Shown: in pieces, positions 26,939-35,749 of the stretch | Numbering within the stretch: the first letter of the stretch is position 1 | How the letters are laid out: each line of letters begins with the position of its first letter | From: Spirulina major PCC 6313 | Lineage (GTDB): Bacteria > Cyanobacteriota > Cyanobacteriia > Cyanobacteriales > Spirulinaceae | Reading direction: 5' to 3' | NCBI RefSeq assembly: GCF_001890765.1 | Contig: NZ_KV878783.1 | Coordinates: forward strand, 4,802,771-4,866,770 | Length of the DNA: 64,000 nucleotides | Notes under the pieces: generated by a model | The model's input: only the letters and a program-made list of their open reading frames with translations | Told to the model about the DNA's origin: nothing | Databases searched by the model: none | Made by a program: the position numbers and the translations under genes

Positions 26939-27000
26939 GGTGGGTTACGGCGGCTTACTAGATTGCAGTGATGGCAAGATTTCAAGCCGCCTAACCCACC
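26939..27000. repeat. Inverted repeat with GGTGGGTTACGGCGGCTT arms
   Basis: The left arm at 26939-26956 pairs with AAGCCGCCTAACCCACC at 26984-27000, apart from one or two mismatches, with a 27-base loop. It begins 20 bases after the preceding gene and can act as a transcript end; there is no T-run. First of three repeats in a row. Confidence 0.6.
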
Positions 27001-27005
27001 CTATT

Positions 27006-27105
27006 GGACTATTTCAGCTAAAATAGTTCAATAGGATTTGGATATTTTTTGCATTGTAGAGGATTTCAGCGATTTTCTAATACACAGCTTTAGCTGAAAT
27101 AGTCC
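27006..27105. repeat. 100-bp element with exact 17-bp terminal inverted repeats
   Basis: GGACTATTTCAGCTAAA (27006-27022) and TTTAGCTGAAATAGTCC (27089-27105) are perfect inverted repeats around 66 AT-rich bases without coding capacity. The structure is that of a MITE. It directly abuts the nested repeat starting at 27109. Confidence 0.65.
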
Positions 27106-27108
27106 ACC

Positions 27109-27302
27109 ATAGCAATCCTATTGGATTCATGAACAGGCAAGGGGCTTATGGAGGTTAACTATTTAATCCGGTAATTGAAAAAGGCTCTAAACCTCTAGCG
27201 AGCAAGATGCTCGCATTACGGAATTACCGGATTATTTCCGTAAGTTTCATAAGCCCCTTGTTGATGAGGAGATCAGATCTCCGATTGATTTAGGATCGCT
27301 AT
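27109..27302. repeat. 92-bp palindromic repeat interrupted by a 101-bp element
   Basis: Outer ends ATAGCAATCCTA and TAGGATCGCTAT are inverted repeats with one mismatch. Positions 27109-27148 and 27250-27302 together match the reverse complement of 9676-9766. The break falls in the central GGGGCTTA/TAAGCCCC palindrome. Confidence 0.75.
27149..27249. repeat. 101-bp foldback repeat, copy 1 (inserted in another repeat)
   Basis: Runs from TGGAGGTTAAC to AAGTTTCA. Inner 12-bp exact inverted repeats AATCCGGTAATT and AATTACCGGATT flank a hairpin GCGAGCA-aga-TGCTCGC (27198-27214). A second copy of the same length, with a few base changes, is at 33077-33177 in a different flank, which fixes both ends. 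Confidence 0.75.
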
Positions 27303-27322
27303 ACTACACCTCCACGCAAGCT

Positions 27323-27357
27323 AAACCCCCCCCGATTGTGCGATCGGGGGGGTTTTT
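27323..27357. terminator. Bidirectional rho-independent terminator
   Basis: AAACCCCCCCCGAT pairs with ATCGGGGGGGTTTTT around a 6-base loop; T-run on the plus strand, A-run on the left. It separates the exported TPR-like gene (plus) from the channel gene (minus), so it can serve both. Confidence 0.85.
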
Positions 27358-27404
27358 AAGAGGAATGCGAGGACTGCACATTCATGGTGATTCAGGATTA
27401 ATGA

Positions 27405-29021
27405 TTAGTCATGACGTTTGAAATCTTCTAACCAGTTGCGGGTTTGTTCGGCGGCAATATCGCGGCCACCGAGACCAAAGGCGAGGGCAACGGCGACAGC
27501 GATCGCACCCCCCAGCAAGCCAAAGGCCAGATTCACAATATCCGGCGCAATGCCCATCTGACGCAACGCCATTGCCGACACGAAAATAATGATCGCAATC
27601 CGCGCCGCATGACCTGCAATCCGCGCTTGGCGATTGCCGGAACTGGTGATCAGCGTGAAGGCAAAGTTGGACAAATACAAACCAATGGCAAAGACCACAA
27701 CACCCACTAACACCTTCCCGGCAATCAGCATCACACCGCCCACCAACTCGGTCAAAGCATCAATGGCGAGAATGTCCACCGCCGTTAGGGTTGCGATCAA
27801 CATCACCGCAATTAAGACCACCGTGCCGATCAGTTCCGACGGCGTGCGAGCGGGGGTTTTCACTCCTTCGGCTTCGGTTCCGGCTTCATCTTGGACAGGA
27901 GGGGCAGGGGTGGCGGCAAACCCCAGCCATTCCATCACGTTGTTGAAGCCCATGCCGGTTAACAAACTGGTGACCAGTTCAGAAATATAGCTGCCGCCAA
28001 TATAGGCAAGGGTCAACACCACCGCCGCCGTGAAAATTTGCGGCAATGTGCCGAGGATGTCTTCGAGCATGGCGATCGCAGGTTCAGAAATGGCGCTGAT
28101 TTGCAATGCATTCAACGCCGAAATCGTCACCGGCAACAGCACCAACACATACACCACCGTGCCGAGAATCCAAGACAATTTGCGCGAATCTTCGCCACCA
28201 TCTAAGCCGAACTTGTTGCCGAGGCGATCGGTTCCCGTGGCGGCTAGTAAATTCGTCACCACGCGGCGCACCACTTGGGCAATCAGCCAGCCCACAAAGG
28301 CAATCAACACCGCCGCAAAAACATTGGGCAAGATGGCCAGCAGTTGATTCAGCATGTCCTGGATCGGAACGAGGGTTCCTTCGAGTTGCAACGTGCTGAG
28401 AACCGAGGGCAAGAAGAGCAAGAAGATGAACCAATACAGCGTATTGCCAATGGTTTCTGCTAACGAAAACTCACTGTCTTCGCCGGTTTGTTGTCCAAGG
28501 CGCTCATCCAGTTGCACTGTCCGCAAGGCTCGCAACACAATGATTCGCACCAGAGTTGCCAGGAGCCATGCCACCGCCAGCAGAATCGCTGCACCGCCCA
28601 CTTGGGGCAAGAAGCGCGTCACTTCTTCAAGGAGGGATTGCAGCGGTTGAGAGACTTGCTGCAATTCCAGGGTTTCCAGGGCGGCAATGACGGCAAATAA
28701 AATTACGACCCAGTGGATAAACTCGGCCACCCATTTTTCAATTGGCGGTGCTTCTCCTTCGCCATGGCCGGTAATCCAGGCCGCGATTTGGTTGTCAATT
28801 TGGGTTTGATCGAGGAGTTTTTTGGTGAGCGATCGCAATGCGACAGCGATGATCCAGCCAATGAGGAGAATCAGAACCGCTCGCACCAGGTTCAGCACAG
28901 ATGTTCCGATATTTTCTCCGACGGCAGCAAACATTTGATCCGCCCAGTTGGGCAGGGCGATGGGCGTTTGGGCCGGCATCGCCGTCCATGGAGCGATGTC
29001 GTGGATCGGAATTGATTTCAT
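27405..29021 (-). CDS. Mechanosensitive-type channel protein with conserved TM-helix repeats (CmpX-like)
   Basis: 538 residues from ATG 29021 (29027 is in frame). About 11-12 hydrophobic helices in repeated modules, each a helix followed by a charged amphipathic segment: GWIIAVALRSLTKKLLDQTQ, AWLLATLVRIIVLRALRT, GWLIAQVVRRVVTNLLAATG, YISELVTSLLTGMG, FAIGLYLSNFAFTLITSSG. This is the TM_helix repeat family related to MscS. It lacks a clear MscS beta domain, so gating is uncertain. Inner membrane or thylakoid. Monocistronic. Confidence 0.8.
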   Translation of the reverse strand: MKSIPIHDIAPWTAMPAQTPIALPNWADQMFAAVGENIGTSVLNLVRAVLILLIGWIIAVALRSLTKKLLDQTQIDNQIAAWITGHGEGEAPPIEKWVAEFIHWVVILFAVIAALETLELQQVSQPLQSLLEEVTRFLPQVGGAAILLAVAWLLATLVRIIVLRALRTVQLDERLGQQTGEDSEFSLAETIGNTLYWFIFLLFLPSVLSTLQLEGTLVPIQDMLNQLLAILPNVFAAVLIAFVGWLIAQVVRRVVTNLLAATGTDRLGNKFGLDGGEDSRKLSWILGTVVYVLVLLPVTISALNALQISAISEPAIAMLEDILGTLPQIFTAAVVLTLAYIGGSYISELVTSLLTGMGFNNVMEWLGFAATPAPPVQDEAGTEAEGVKTPARTPSELIGTVVLIAVMLIATLTAVDILAIDALTELVGGVMLIAGKVLVGVVVFAIGLYLSNFAFTLITSSGNRQARIAGHAARIAIIIFVSAMALRQMGIAPDIVNLAFGLLGGAIAVAVALAFGLGGRDIAAEQTRNWLEDFKRHD

Positions 29022-29124
29022 AGTCAATAGTTTTACTCAAGCGTCAATTTGAGGCCATTACACCATTGATTCCGGTGGAATGCAGCTATTGTTGATATTT
29101 GCTCATGTTTTCACCGGTTTTGGT

Positions 29125-29595
29125 TTAATCCGTCTCCCATTGGGTATAGGGATGATCTACCAAATAGGCGTTGTAATAGCGTCGATCTTCTGATACCTCT
29201 GGGCCAATCCAGGGGGGTAGGGCGATCGCTTGCTCTGGGGTGTCGAGTTCGACTTCTGCCAAGATTAAGCCTTGATTGTCGCCGAGAAATTCATCCACTT
29301 CCCAGATGAGGCCCGCGTTGGGGATTTTGTAGCGAATTTTGGTGATCAAGGGGCGATCGCACAGTTGCGCTAACAAGTCTTCAGCATCCTCTAGGGGAAT
29401 GGCATATTCACATTCCAACCGTGCAATCCCCACCGATGCCCCTTTGATCGTCAGCCACGCCTGATCCCCGGCTATGCGAACCCGAACGGTGCGATCGCCG
29501 CGACAAATATACCCCTGGCAATATTGTTTGCCCGTTGCCCCCTCGCGCCATGCATCCGTGCTAACTAAAAACTTGCGCTCAATTTCTGTAGCCAT
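29125..29595 (-). CDS. CYTH-domain protein (triphosphate tunnel metalloenzyme)
   Basis: 156 residues. Opening ATEIERKFLV carries the ExExK signature. Inside: RTVRVRI, AWLTIKG, RLECEYAIPL, WEVDEFLG and AEVELD supply the alternating basic and acidic tunnel residues. Bacterial stand-alone CYTH proteins usually hydrolyse inorganic triphosphate; class IV adenylate cyclase activity is possible but less likely. Complete and of usual length. Same strand as the channel gene upstream of it but separated by 97 bases. Confidence 0.9.
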   Translation of the reverse strand: MATEIERKFLVSTDAWREGATGKQYCQGYICRGDRTVRVRIAGDQAWLTIKGASVGIARLECEYAIPLEDAEDLLAQLCDRPLITKIRYKIPNAGLIWEVDEFLGDNQGLILAEVELDTPEQAIALPPWIGPEVSEDRRYYNAYLVDHPYTQWETD

Positions 29596-29651
29596 GGGCC
29601 GAAACTCTCAAAAACAGAATGAGTATTTTACTACCTGGAATCCGCTGTAGT

Positions 29652-29668
29652 GCGAGCTTCTCGCTCGC
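29652..29668. repeat. GCGAGC-ttctc-GCTCGC hairpin repeat
   Basis: Exact 6-bp arms flanked by GTAGT on the left and TACC on the right. Same family as hairpins at 12360, 27198, 33126 and 60467. It lies between two minus-strand genes. Confidence 0.5.
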
Positions 29669-29723
29669 TACCCTGACGGAGAGAGGGATCAGATGATGTC
29701 GGCACAAGCTGTAAGGGGATGGA

Positions 29724-30953
29724 TTAGGCCGGGGGCCAAGTGGCGAGGAGGTCTTCAAGGGCGATCGCCATGTGTGTCCAATGGGTTCCCCCCTGACAAA
29801 AAACAATGTAAGGCTCCCGCAGCGGTCCATCCGCCGATAATTCCGCCGTACTGCCATCCACAAACGTCCCCCCCGCCATCACTAGCTCGCTCTCGTAGCC
29901 CGGCATCGCGGCGGGTACGGGATCAACGTAGGAATCAATGGGCGATCGCTGTTGGATGGCGCGACAAAAGGCGATCAACTGCTGGGGGCTGCCCAGTTGG
30001 ATCGCCTGGATCACATCCCGGCGGGGAACCATTGGCAGCGGGTTCACCGGATAGCCCAGTTGATCAAACACATAAGCCACCAAGTGACTACTTTTAAGCG
30101 CCTCCCCCACCATCTGCGGTGCGAGGAATAGCCCCTGAAAGAGCAAGCGATTCAAATTCAAGCTCGACCCGCCCTCGCTGCCAATCCCCGGAGCCGTCAG
30201 CCGACAGGCGGCCTGTTCTACCAAATCCGCCCGACCGGCCACATAGCCGCCCGTGGGGGCGATCGTGCCGCCCAGATTTTTAATCAACGACCCGGCGATG
30301 AGATCCGCCCCCACCGCAGGCGGTTCCTGGGATTCGATCAGTTCGCCATAGCAGTTATCCACAAAGCAGATCACATCCGGATTCTGCCGTTTCACCATTT
30401 CGACGATGCGGCCAATCTCGGCGATGTTGAGGCTGTCACGCCAGGCATAGCCGCACGATCGCTGAATCAACACCAACCGCGTCTGGGGCTGAATCGCGGT
30501 GCTGAGACTGTCCCAATCAATGCCGCCGGCGGGGGTGAGGTCGAGTTGACGGTAGGTAATGCCCCATTCTGCGAGCGATCCCTGACCTGTGCCCCGCGTG
30601 CCGATCACTTCTTCAAGGGTGTCGTAGGGCGCACCCGCTACGGCGAGCAGTTCATCCCCCGGTCGCAGTACGCCAAACAGGGCCGTGGCGATCGCATGGG
30701 TTCCGGACACGAATTGAACGCGGGCGATCGCCGCCTCCGCATCCAGCACCCCCGCGAAAACCTGATCCAAGATTTCCCGACCGAGATCCCCATGGCCATA
30801 GCCATTGACTCCGGCGAAATGATGCGCCCCCACCCGCTGCGATCGAAAAATCTTAAGAACTTTTTCAAGATTCAGCTTGACCTGAGCGTCAATTCCCGAA
30901 AAGATCGGGAAGAGTGCTTTTTCTGCTTTGTTCAACACCCCTAAGCTGTCCAT
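29724..30953 (-). CDS. PLP-dependent lyase, methionine gamma-lyase/aluminium-resistance (YnbB) family
   Basis: 409 residues of fold-type I PLP enzyme. GSLIKNLGGTIAPTGGYVAG contains the presumed PLP lysine; FVDNCYGE carries the cofactor aspartate; FVSGTHAIATALFGVLRPGD is the phosphate loop. The family is annotated as aluminium resistance or Met gamma-lyase-like, with no firm physiological substrate. Divergent from the desaturase desC across 100 bp. Confidence 0.85.
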   Translation of the reverse strand: MDSLGVLNKAEKALFPIFSGIDAQVKLNLEKVLKIFRSQRVGAHHFAGVNGYGHGDLGREILDQVFAGVLDAEAAIARVQFVSGTHAIATALFGVLRPGDELLAVAGAPYDTLEEVIGTRGTGQGSLAEWGITYRQLDLTPAGGIDWDSLSTAIQPQTRLVLIQRSCGYAWRDSLNIAEIGRIVEMVKRQNPDVICFVDNCYGELIESQEPPAVGADLIAGSLIKNLGGTIAPTGGYVAGRADLVEQAACRLTAPGIGSEGGSSLNLNRLLFQGLFLAPQMVGEALKSSHLVAYVFDQLGYPVNPLPMVPRRDVIQAIQLGSPQQLIAFCRAIQQRSPIDSYVDPVPAAMPGYESELVMAGGTFVDGSTAELSADGPLREPYIVFCQGGTHWTHMAIALEDLLATWPPA

Positions 30954-31053
30954 TTCTCTTCTGAGAATTGCATTTCCAATCGCAAGCCAGTGTAAATCTG
31001 CGCTATGTTCAGCATAAGGTTATTCTGTATCGTTTCGTTTTTGAGATTTTTGC

Positions 31054-31887
31054 ATGACACTCGTTTCTCCACAAAAAATGCCTTTGAACTGGCTTAATAT
31101 CTGGTACGTGGCCCTCATTCACATTGGTGCACTTTTTGCCTTTGTGCCTGGTACTTTTAGCTGGAACGCTGTCGGCGTGATGCTTCTCTTGCACTGGGTG
31201 ACTGGTGGCTTGGGAATCACCCTGGGCTGGCATCGCCTCGTGAGCCATCGCAGTTTCAAAGCTCCCAAGTGGCTGGAATATTTTTTCGTCTTCTGTGGTA
31301 CTCTTGCCTGCCAGGGTGGCGTGATCCAATGGGTTGGACTTCATCGCTACCATCACCTTTATTCTGATAAGTCCCGCGATCCCCATGATTCTAGCCGTGG
31401 CTTCTTCTGGAGTCATATGGGTTGGATGTTCTATCGTGTGGAAATGGAGCCGGAAGTTCCTCGGATCACGAAAGACATTAAAGATGATCCAGTCTATCAG
31501 TTCCTACATAACTATTTCGTGCCGATTCAAGCTGTCCTAGGGTTAGTGCTCTACGCTTTGGGCGGTTGGCCCTTCGTCGTCTGGGGTATTTTTGTGCGCC
31601 TGATTGTGGTGATGCACTGCACTTGGTTTGTCAATAGTGCAACCCATATGTTTGGTTACCGCACCTTTGATTCTGATGACAAGTCCCGCAATTGCTGGTG
31701 GGTGGCGCTCGTGACCTACGGTGAAGGCTGGCACAATAATCACCATGCCTATCAATATTCCGCACAGCACGGGATTAAGTGGTGGGAATTGGATCTGACT
31801 TGGGCGATTATCCGGATGTTGCGCTTTTTAGGGCTGGCAACGGATGTGAAGCTCATCCCCCAAGAGGTGCTCGACTCCAAAGAGTAG
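31054..31887 (+). CDS. desC: Delta-9 acyl-lipid fatty acid desaturase
   Basis: Introduces a cis double bond at C9 of lipid-bound acyl chains, with ferredoxin as electron donor. 277 residues and four membrane helices. Three histidine boxes bind the di-iron centre: HRLVSH (60-65), HRYHH (97-101) and GEGWHNNHH (near 230). The size and boxes match cyanobacterial DesC. A terminator-like stem separates it from the next gene, a second membrane desaturase. Confidence 0.9.
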   Translation: MTLVSPQKMPLNWLNIWYVALIHIGALFAFVPGTFSWNAVGVMLLLHWVTGGLGITLGWHRLVSHRSFKAPKWLEYFFVFCGTLACQGGVIQWVGLHRYHHLYSDKSRDPHDSSRGFFWSHMGWMFYRVEMEPEVPRITKDIKDDPVYQFLHNYFVPIQAVLGLVLYALGGWPFVVWGIFVRLIVVMHCTWFVNSATHMFGYRTFDSDDKSRNCWWVALVTYGEGWHNNHHAYQYSAQHGIKWWELDLTWAIIRMLRFLGLATDVKLIPQEVLDSKE

Positions 31888-31928
31888 CGTTTGGCGATAG
31901 TTGAAAAAATTACTTTTAAAATCAAAAG

Positions 31929-31963
31929 GTGAACTTGAGATAACTCAGGTTCATCTATTTTTT
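31929..31963 (+). terminator. Terminator between the two desaturase genes
   Basis: GAACTTGAG and CTCAGGTTC form a 9-bp stem (one G-T pair) with an ATAA loop, followed by ATCTATTTTTTT. The next gene's Shine-Dalgarno AGGAGG overlaps its tail at 31965-31970, so read-through would be regulated or partial. Confidence 0.75.
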
Positions 31964-31976
31964 TAGGAGGTGTATT

Positions 31977-33047
31977 GTGGGGCAATGGGCGATCTCTGTT
32001 AACCAATCTCAGGCACGGGAGGCGATCGCCGCTCATATCGCATCTCTCCGCGTCGTGGGACAAGACTTTGGCGATGTTTCCCCCTGGCCGGGATTGCTGC
32101 GGTGTCTGGTTTTGGGCGGGATGTGTTTGGGGGCGGTGGTGTTGGCCTGGCAGAGTCCGGGCTGGACGGGGTTTTTAGGTTGGACGGTATTGGGGGCGAT
32201 CGCCTACGGATTTTGGCTCGTTTGCACCCATGACGGCATTCACCACACCCTCACCGGCTGGGTCTGGTTTGATGAACTCATGTCCCGGCTGATCTCCTGG
32301 CCGATTCTCTGGGGCGTGGGAACCTACAGCGCCCTGCACCGTTTTCACCACAGTTGGAACGGCATTAACCTCGCCGACCCGGAGCGGGTGCAGTGGACTC
32401 TTGATGAATATCAAGCAGCCGGGCCGATCCAACAATGGTATGTGCGCCATCAGTGGGCCATTGATTGCTTCGGAACCGGTTCATTGGGGCTGATTTTTAA
32501 TGTGTTTCAGAAAGGGTGGCGGCATCGTCAAGATCAACTCGTGCGGCAACAGTTAGTGCTCGATGTCGCAGGGATGATCGCCCTGCACAGCCTGCTTTTG
32601 ATTGCGGTCATTCGTGGGGGGGCTGGCTGGCGTTATCTGGTGTTTTGGCTGGTGGTGGAGCGGATTGTGGGGGTGATGATGCAGGCGCGGGATCATCTCG
32701 AACATTATGGCCTGTGGCAGCAAGGCATCAACCATCAATTCACCCAACTCGCCGCCTCCCGCAACGTAGCAACCACCCCCATCGTGAATTGGCTCATGGG
32801 TGGCTTGCCCTATCACGCGCTGCACCATGCCTTCCCGCAGATTCCCTTTTATGCGCTGCCGGAGGCCGATCGCCGCGTCCGCGAGATTCTCGGTGAGGTT
32901 GCCCCGATGACCTGCGATCGCGGCTATTGGCGCACCGCGATCCGCCTGAGTCAAAACCCGGCGGTGATTGGCCCCCAAAACGAACAGATTGCGATCGCGC
33001 CCCCTACCTTTACCCATCGCCCCAAGCCCAACCCGCCAGGGATTTAA
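31977..33047 (+). CDS. Membrane fatty-acid-desaturase-superfamily protein
   Basis: 356 residues from a GTG start preceded by AGGAGG at 31965-31970. Membrane di-iron boxes: HDGIHH, HRFHHSW, and ALHHAFP near 275-280. RDHLEHYG also places His on the cytoplasmic side. The box spacing is unlike DesA/B/C/D and unlike CrtR/CrtW, so the substrate (acyl lipid or carotenoid) is not clear. Possibly regulated together with desC. Confidence 0.75.
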   Translation: MGQWAISVNQSQAREAIAAHIASLRVVGQDFGDVSPWPGLLRCLVLGGMCLGAVVLAWQSPGWTGFLGWTVLGAIAYGFWLVCTHDGIHHTLTGWVWFDELMSRLISWPILWGVGTYSALHRFHHSWNGINLADPERVQWTLDEYQAAGPIQQWYVRHQWAIDCFGTGSLGLIFNVFQKGWRHRQDQLVRQQLVLDVAGMIALHSLLLIAVIRGGAGWRYLVFWLVVERIVGVMMQARDHLEHYGLWQQGINHQFTQLAASRNVATTPIVNWLMGGLPYHALHHAFPQIPFYALPEADRRVREILGEVAPMTCDRGYWRTAIRLSQNPAVIGPQNEQIAIAPPTFTHRPKPNPPGI

Positions 33048-33056
33048 ATCCCTGGC
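33035..33056. terminator. Perfect 22-bp palindrome at the 3' end of the second desaturase
   Basis: GCCAGGGATTT/AAATCCCTGGC is a perfect palindrome that includes the stop codon TAA at 33045-33047. A potential hairpin in the transcript; such GGGATTTAAATCCC palindromes are common repeats in cyanobacteria. Confidence 0.5.
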
Positions 33057-33076
33057 TCATTGTAAAAGTAGGCTAA

Positions 33077-33177
33077 TGGAGGTTAACGATTTAATCCGGT
33101 CATTGAAAAAGGCTCTAAACCTCTAGTGAGCAAGGTGCTCGCATTACGGAATTACCGGATTATTTCCTTAAGTTTCA
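33077..33177. repeat. 101-bp foldback repeat, copy 2
   Basis: Same ends (TGGAGGTTAAC, AAGTTTCA) and internal inverted repeats as copy 1 at 27149-27249, with a few base changes. Flanks differ completely. The remaining intergenic DNA to 33395 shows no gene; a TATAAC at about 33355 could be a -10 element for the MFS gene. Confidence 0.75.
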
Positions 33178-33395
33178 TCCGCCCACTTATGACCGAACCT
33201 ATTTGTACGGGTTGATGTTCTTAGCCGTCGTGGGCATCTCATTTACCACACTTTCACCCCAACAGCATCCCCAACGGACGCAAGGCGAAGGGGTACATCC
33301 TCCTCTTGCCCTCTCGCCGCATCAGGGTATGATGAAGGGCACAAACATGAAGTTTTATAACATTTTTACGCCCTAATTGGTGCATTTGTTCGCTT

Positions 33396-34607
33396 ATGCA
33401 GGTTATCACCGCCCCCTCTCCGCCCTCTCCACAATCCCCCAAGCAGTCCTACCGTTGGCAAGTTTATGTGTTGATTGCGGCGGGCTGTTTAACGACCATG
33501 ACTGGCGGGGTGGTGTCGCCGGTGTTGCCGGAGATGGTGCAGGAACTGTCCCTGTCGCCGCAATGGGCAGGAACCTTGGTCAGTATTCACGCCTTGGCGA
33601 TCGCCCTCTTCACGCCCCTGTTTGGTCTCCTGGCGGATCGGATCGGGAAGCGCACGGTGCTATTGCCGGCCCTCTTGCTCTATGCCCTGTTTGGGGTGGC
33701 GGGGGCTTGGATGAATACCCTGCCCCTGTTGCTGATGGTGCGGGTCTTGCTGGGCATGAGCAGCGCCGCGATCGCTGCCGCCAGTATTGGTCTGTTGAGT
33801 ACGATTTTTGAAGGGGCGGAGCGATCGCGCATGCTCGGCTACGCCACCAGCGCCATGACCATCGCCAGCATCATGATTCCCATCGTCGGCGGCTGGATTG
33901 GGGCCACCGAATGGCGCTACGCTTTTTATCTCTACGGGTTCGGCCTTCCGACCGCCATCCTCGCCATCTTGATGATCCGCGAACCCCAAAAACGCAGCGG
34001 TGGATTGATTGACCTCGACCAAAACGATCTCCTCTTCACAACTCTCCGCCGCCCCAGCACCCTGATGCTCTACGGCACGATCGCAGCAGCGGCGGCGATC
34101 GTCTATACCGTCGTCATCTACACCCCCCTTTACCTCAAAGACATCATCGATGCCGGCCCCGCCCTCAATGGGTCAGTGCTGGGCATTCGGGCGATCGGAG
34201 CAGCTCTGATGTCTGCCTTTGCCGCTAGTCGTCTTGCCCGCCGCTTCGGAACCCAACGGACGATCGCGACCGGCTTCATCACCATGGCGTTCACCCTGCT
34301 GACGATTCCCCTCCTCAACCAACTCCAATGGATTGTCCCCGCTGCGGTGCTCTTCGGCATGGGCTTCGGGATTACCATTCCCAACATTTACGACCTGCTG
34401 GCCGGGTTGGCCCCCGAAGAAGTCCGCGCCACGGTGTTAGCCGTGGGCACAGGGGCGAACTCCCTTGGTCAATTTCTCTCGCCGCTGTTGTTGGGGCCGA
34501 TTTGGAATGGTCTCGGCTTAACCTCGGTGTTTTATAGTGCAGGGGCGATCGCACTCCTGATTGGCCTTAGAATTGCCCTGCGCCCTCTCTATCGTCTGTC
34601 GGCTTAA
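33396..34607 (+). CDS. MFS transporter (drug:H+ antiporter-like)
   Basis: 403 residues with about 12 hydrophobic segments. Motif A-type loop is LLADRIGKR after the second helix; motif C-like [15 protein letters not shown] in helix 1 and [14 protein letters not shown] in helix 4. Similar to multidrug or small-molecule exporters (Bcr/AraJ). Substrate unknown. Next gene starts 74 bases later on the same strand. Confidence 0.85.
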   Translation: MQVITAPSPPSPQSPKQSYRWQVYVLIAAGCLTTMTGGVVSPVLPEMVQELSLSPQWAGTLVSIHALAIALFTPLFGLLADRIGKRTVLLPALLLYALFGVAGAWMNTLPLLLMVRVLLGMSSAAIAAASIGLLSTIFEGAERSRMLGYATSAMTIASIMIPIVGGWIGATEWRYAFYLYGFGLPTAILAILMIREPQKRSGGLIDLDQNDLLFTTLRRPSTLMLYGTIAAAAAIVYTVVIYTPLYLKDIIDAGPALNGSVLGIRAIGAALMSAFAASRLARRFGTQRTIATGFITMAFTLLTIPLLNQLQWIVPAAVLFGMGFGITIPNIYDLLAGLAPEEVRATVLAVGTGANSLGQFLSPLLLGPIWNGLGLTSVFYSAGAIALLIGLRIALRPLYRLSA

Positions 34608-34681
34608 TCTCGCTCAGATTGAAGCAGGTAAAGGGCTTTAGCCCCTGCCCACGGCTGGAGCAACACACCCCTGAAGTTTTA

Positions 34682-35653
34682 ATGCACTACTCGTTCATCA
34701 TTCCGGTCTACAACGAAGAGAGTACCCTGCCCGAACTGGTGCGGCGTTTAACCGAGTTAGCCGATCGCCTCGATGCCCCCTGTGAATTTCTGTTTGTGGA
34801 CGATGGCAGCAGCGATCGCACCCTGCCCCTGCTGCGCCAAACCCACACCCAAGACCCCCGCTTCTGTTATCTCAGCTTTGCCCGCAATTTCGGCCATCAA
34901 TTGGCCGTCACCGCTGGGTTAAACCACGTCAGCGGCGATGTGATCACCGTCCTCGATGGCGATCTCCAAGACCCGCCGGAACTGGTGATCGAAATGATCG
35001 ACCAATGGCGAGCCGGCTATCAAGTCGTCTACGCCCAACGCATTAAACGCCATCAAGAACATTGGCTCAAACGCTTCTACGCTTATCTGTTTTATCGCCT
35101 CTTAAAACGCTTGGCGGATGTAGATATTCCCACGGATACCGGCGATTTTTGCTTGATGGATCGGCAAGTGGTAGATGTGTTCAACGCCATGCCGGAACGC
35201 AATCGCTATCTGCGCGGCCTGCGGGCCTGGATTGGGTTTAAACAGACGGCGGTGCAGTTTGAGCGAGATTCACGGTTTGCGGGCGATCGCAAATACACCT
35301 TCCGCAAATCCTTTTCCCTCGCCCTCAATGGTTTAGTCTCCTTCTCCCGCGTCCCCCTCCGCCTCGCCACCTACACCGGCCTCCTCGCCGGTCTCTTTTC
35401 CTTGTTGATGGCCGGTCTCGTTTTCTATTGGCGGTTTTTCGGTGCAGGCAATCCCCTCGTGGGCATCGCGGCAATCATGATCGCCGTGTTCTTCCTCGGT
35501 GCGGTGCAGTTGGTCAGCATCGGCATTCTGGGTGAATACATCGGCCGCATCTATGAAGAAGTGAAAGGCCGCCCCCTCTATATTTTGTCTGAAGTGGCAG
35601 GGGTTGAGGGGGTGCGATCGGCTACACAGCCCACCTCCACCACTGAAGGTTGA
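34682..35653 (+). CDS. Glycosyltransferase family 2, GtrB/DPM1-like
   Basis: 323 residues from ATG 34682; the frame further upstream runs through a GGGCTTTAGCCC repeat and is not conserved. GT2 motifs: [29 protein letters not shown] (DxD-like), [12 protein letters not shown]. Two C-terminal transmembrane helices (about 235-258 and 268-292). Such enzymes load a sugar onto undecaprenyl or dolichyl phosphate at the inner membrane. Sugar not predictable. Convergent with leuB. Confidence 0.9.
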   Translation: MHYSFIIPVYNEESTLPELVRRLTELADRLDAPCEFLFVDDGSSDRTLPLLRQTHTQDPRFCYLSFARNFGHQLAVTAGLNHVSGDVITVLDGDLQDPPELVIEMIDQWRAGYQVVYAQRIKRHQEHWLKRFYAYLFYRLLKRLADVDIPTDTGDFCLMDRQVVDVFNAMPERNRYLRGLRAWIGFKQTAVQFERDSRFAGDRKYTFRKSFSLALNGLVSFSRVPLRLATYTGLLAGLFSLLMAGLVFYWRFFGAGNPLVGIAAIMIAVFFLGAVQLVSIGILGEYIGRIYEEVKGRPLYILSEVAGVEGVRSATQPTSTTEG

Positions 35654-35718
35654 AAAATCCACCATTCAAGGGCGCAAGCATTGCACCCCTACGCAACACT
35701 GCCCAAAACCGGCCAACC

Positions 35719-35747
35719 GGTTTGGGCGGATGCAATCCGCCCAAACC
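35719..35747. terminator. Hairpin between GT2 and leuB
   Basis: GGTTTGGGCGGAT and ATCCGCCCAAACC form an exact 13-bp stem with a GCA loop. It begins 2 bases past the leuB stop and 66 past the GT2 stop, so it can end both transcripts, although no T-run follows. Confidence 0.6.
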
Positions 35748-35749
35748 GC

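Noticed and set aside
12777-29595. Functional link between the class III cyclase and the CYTH protein as a cyclic-nucleotide module
   Set aside because: They are 15 kb apart with no shared regulation, and CYTH proteins of this size are more often triphosphatases.
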